A stretch of DNA of 64,000 bases, from positions 1-64,000 of the forward strand of contig DASYUH010000094.1 of the NCBI GenBank assembly GCA_036001465.1, in the 5' to 3' direction. The notes beneath the pieces were generated by a model. It was not told where the DNA came from and searched no databases. It saw only the letters and a program-made list of their open reading frames with translations. Position numbers and translations under genes: made by a program. Below, piece after piece: positions 62,060-64,000 of this stretch. This DNA comes from Candidatus Polarisedimenticolia bacterium. GTDB taxonomy: Bacteria; Acidobacteriota; Polarisedimenticolia; Gp22-AA2. Each line of letters starts with the position of its first letter. The stretch's first letter is position 1.

Positions 62060-62701
62060 TCAGTCCGAAGGCTCGTCCTGAAAGCCGCAACGGACCGCGT
62101 CGTCCTCCGCCCTGACACAGTCGTAGGTCTGGAAGCGGTTGCGATCCGGGTTCCAGCGGATGAGCACGGGCGGGTCGAGACCCGCGCCGGCCCGGCCGCC
62201 GTCGATCTCGGTGATGGGGGTCAAGGCGAGCGCGACGTGGCCGTTTGCCGCCTCGGCGCGACCGTTCCAGCCCAGGATGTTCCCCCCGAGCCCAAGCCCT
62301 TCCAGATCGACCAGGCGTCTCCCCCGGTACTGCGCCTCCTTCTCGATGGTCACGACCGGCACGACATCCGGCCCATCCAGGACCACGATCCGGACGCGCG
62401 CGGCCACGAAGCCGACCGGATCGGGGCAGAATCCGCCCGCTTCGCAGGCGGCCTTCACCTTGGCGAGCGCCTCGTCCGTGAGCGGCTCGGCGATCACCGC
62501 CTCGCGCCCCTCCTCGGCACCGAGGCGCACCGCCGCGATGACCGAGAAGCGCGCCAGGTGCAGCACCCGCTGGATTCGCTCGAGGTCGGAAGGCCGGATG
62601 ACGGCCGGGACGGCGTCGCCGTACTTCACGCCAGGCTCGACCGCGGTCGAGACGAGGAGGGACAGGATCGGGATCGCGACCAGGGCCGCTCGGGCGCTCA
62701 T
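62060..62701 (-). CDS. hypothetical exported protein
   Basis: A 213-residue protein with an N-terminal hydrophobic segment (ALVAIPILSLLVSTAVEPG). Mixed alpha/beta composition, two Cys pairs (ACEAGGFCPD and YDCVRAEDDAVRC). No family recognised. It lies 31 nt after the S9 peptidase gene on the same strand and is convergent with the RedB-like gene. Confidence 0.65.
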   Translation of the reverse strand: MSARAALVAIPILSLLVSTAVEPGVKYGDAVPAVIRPSDLERIQRVLHLARFSVIAAVRLGAEEGREAVIAEPLTDEALAKVKAACEAGGFCPDPVGFVAARVRIVVLDGPDVVPVVTIEKEAQYRGRRLVDLEGLGLGGNILGWNGRAEAANGHVALALTPITEIDGGRAGAGLDPPVLIRWNPDRNRFQTYDCVRAEDDAVRCGFQDEPSD

Positions 62702-62732
62702 GCAGCCAATATTCGTTCCCCCGCCCCCGGAA

Positions 62733-64000
62733 TCAACCCCCGCGCGCCGGATCGTGCTTCTCGAACCACTCCGCGGCCCGGCGCAGGCGATCGAGGATGT
62801 GCCGCGGCTCCGAAAACTCGTGCCCCTCGCGCGGATAGATCAGAAGCGCCGTGTCGACTCCCAGGTCGGCGAGGGCGCGGTGCATCATCAGGCTCTGCGG
62901 CAGCGGGCATCGCTCGTCCTTCTCGCCGGTGATGAACAGCGTCGGCACCCTGGCCGAGGCGACGTGGGTGATCGGAGACTCCTTCTCGTAGATCGCCTGG
63001 TGTCCCGTGAACGGGCTTCCCCCGAAGTAGTCGAACCTCCAGCGCCGCGCGTCGCTCAGGATGTACTGCATGCGGAGATCGGCCACCCCCGCGCCGCTCA
63101 CCGCCGCGCGCAGGCGATCGGTGTGCGCCATCGCCCAGTTCGCGAGATACCCACTGTAGCTCCAGCCGTACCAGAAGAGGCGCGCCCCGTCGGCGATGCC
63201 CCCTGGCGATCAGATCGTCGGCGCCGCTCAGGACGTCCCCCAGCGGCCCGTCGCCCCAGTCGGCGACGTTGGCCCGGGTGAACGCGTCACCGTACCCGGT
63301 GCTGCCTCGGAAGTTCGGCTTCAGGACGAGATATCCCCTGGCGGCGAACCAGGCGGCCTGCGGGTCGAAGTCGACCGTCGAATGGCTGCGCGGGCCCCCG
63401 TGCGGTCTCAGGATCAGCGGATAGCGGCGGGAGGCCGGAAGGACGCTTGGCCTGACGAGCACCCCCTCGATCGGCCCGACGGGTCCCGGCCAGCGGACCG
63501 TCTCGATGACCGGAAGGTCGAGCCGGCCGGCGGCCTCGTTCAGAACGGTCAGCGGGCGCCCCGCCTTCGGCGGGACCGCCTTCCAGACCTCGGCCGGACG
63601 ATCGCCCCGGACGTAGACCCAGCCGAGGCCGGCGCGCTGCGGCAGGTTGATCGTGTGCCCGGGGGCCCAGACGACCCTCGGAGGCCCCTTCACGAAGGCG
63701 CCGGCACGGCCGATCTCGATCGGCTTCGAGGCACCGACGATCTGGACGCGGGCCATGGCGTGCACCGCTCCCTCGCTGTAGAAGACGTCGACCGCCGCGC
63801 TGTCGGCGCTCCACCTGATCTCCTCCGCCTCGCGGTCCAGGGGCGCCGTCGCGTCCCACGCCGCATCGTCACCCGCCCTGCAGACCTCGGGGACCGCCGG
63901 CCACAGGAACAGATCCGCGCGCGAGATCCCCTGCCCGTCGTACGGCCGGATGAAGGCCAGCCAGCGCCCGTCGGGCGACCACGCCGGCGCCGTCGCCCGA
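62733..64000 (-). CDS. S9 (prolyl oligopeptidase) family peptidase, frameshifted and cut by the window end
   Basis: The 5-prime end lies beyond the window. Visible on minus: beta-propeller blades (PAWSPDGRWLAFIRPY, IRWSADSAAVDVFYSEG), then the hydrolase domain (YPLILRPHGGPRSHS, YLVLKPNFRGSTGYGDAF, DVLSGADDLIARG). Here the frame breaks in a C5 run at 63199-63203 (plus strand). One base fewer restores ADGARLFWYGWSYSGYLANW, which holds the nucleophile Ser, and continues to Asp in ITGEKDERCPLPQ and His in YPREGHEFSEP, ending at 62733. All three catalytic residues survive, so the break may be a sequencing or assembly error, or a very recent mutation. Confidence 0.82.

Noticed and set aside
1-64000. 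tRNA, rRNA, CRISPR arrays, prophage or known defence genes
   Set aside because: Nothing recognisable was found by eye; a tRNAscan, CRISPR and defence-profile search would be needed to exclude them fully.

Overview
The window is a high-GC, densely packed bacterial stretch of about 37 genes and no RNA genes that I could recognise. Two PadR-regulator/ADOP-permease pairs (ADOP stands for acidobacterial duplicated orphan permease), an S8 protease with LIWG repeats, DUF2911 and DinB proteins, and a Hanks-type kinase with a C-terminal TPR-like half all point to Acidobacteriota or a close relative. No 16S or other marker is present, so this placement is inference.

Layout. 1-9.1 kb: a transposase-like tail, then a very large cyclic beta-1,2-glucan synthase. 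9.1-11.7 kb: an M20-type hydrolase with altered metal ligands and a TlpA-type thioredoxin. 11.8-21.3 kb: a mirrored signalling/transport block, padR1-adop1 on plus, then kinase, adop2 and padR2 on minus, plus a frameshifted kinase remnant. Both padR genes have operator-like repeats at their promoters. 21.3-24.1 kb: YbjQ-like protein, sdpI-sdpR with an autorepressor operator, and an alkaline phosphatase. 24.1-29.6 kb: a cyclic-di-GMP block made of a GAF protein with HD-GYP and GGDEF domains, a stand-alone membrane sensor-like protein, and a secreted subtilase behind a c-di-GMP-I riboswitch. 29.9-33.8 kb: accD, an MFS transporter and folC.

33.9-40.2 kb: a translationally coupled operon with an uncharacterised protein that may resemble BshC, bshA, an exported PIG-L deacetylase, a 38-residue membrane peptide and a sodium/solute symporter. 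Its first part suggests bacillithiol-type thiol chemistry. 40.2-48.5 kb: DinB, DUF2911, ArfB, an OmpA-like lipoprotein, a second large subtilase and a DUF805-SRPBCC protein. 48.5-55.3 kb: a four-gene minus-strand operon (GH-like secreted protein, TPR/YaiO-type outer-membrane barrel, HEAT-repeat membrane protein, GT2 polysaccharide synthase), read here as a synthase-dependent exopolysaccharide locus. 55.5-64 kb: a secreted protein and dprA fired from divergent promoters, then topA, a RedB-like thioredoxin-fold protein, a hypothetical protein and a frameshifted S9 peptidase that runs off the end.

The strongest candidates for new biology are the riboswitch-controlled LIWG protease next to a c-di-GMP enzyme, the small protein coupled to bshA, and the GH/YaiO/HEAT/GT2 operon. 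No CRISPR array, prophage or classical defence island was seen.
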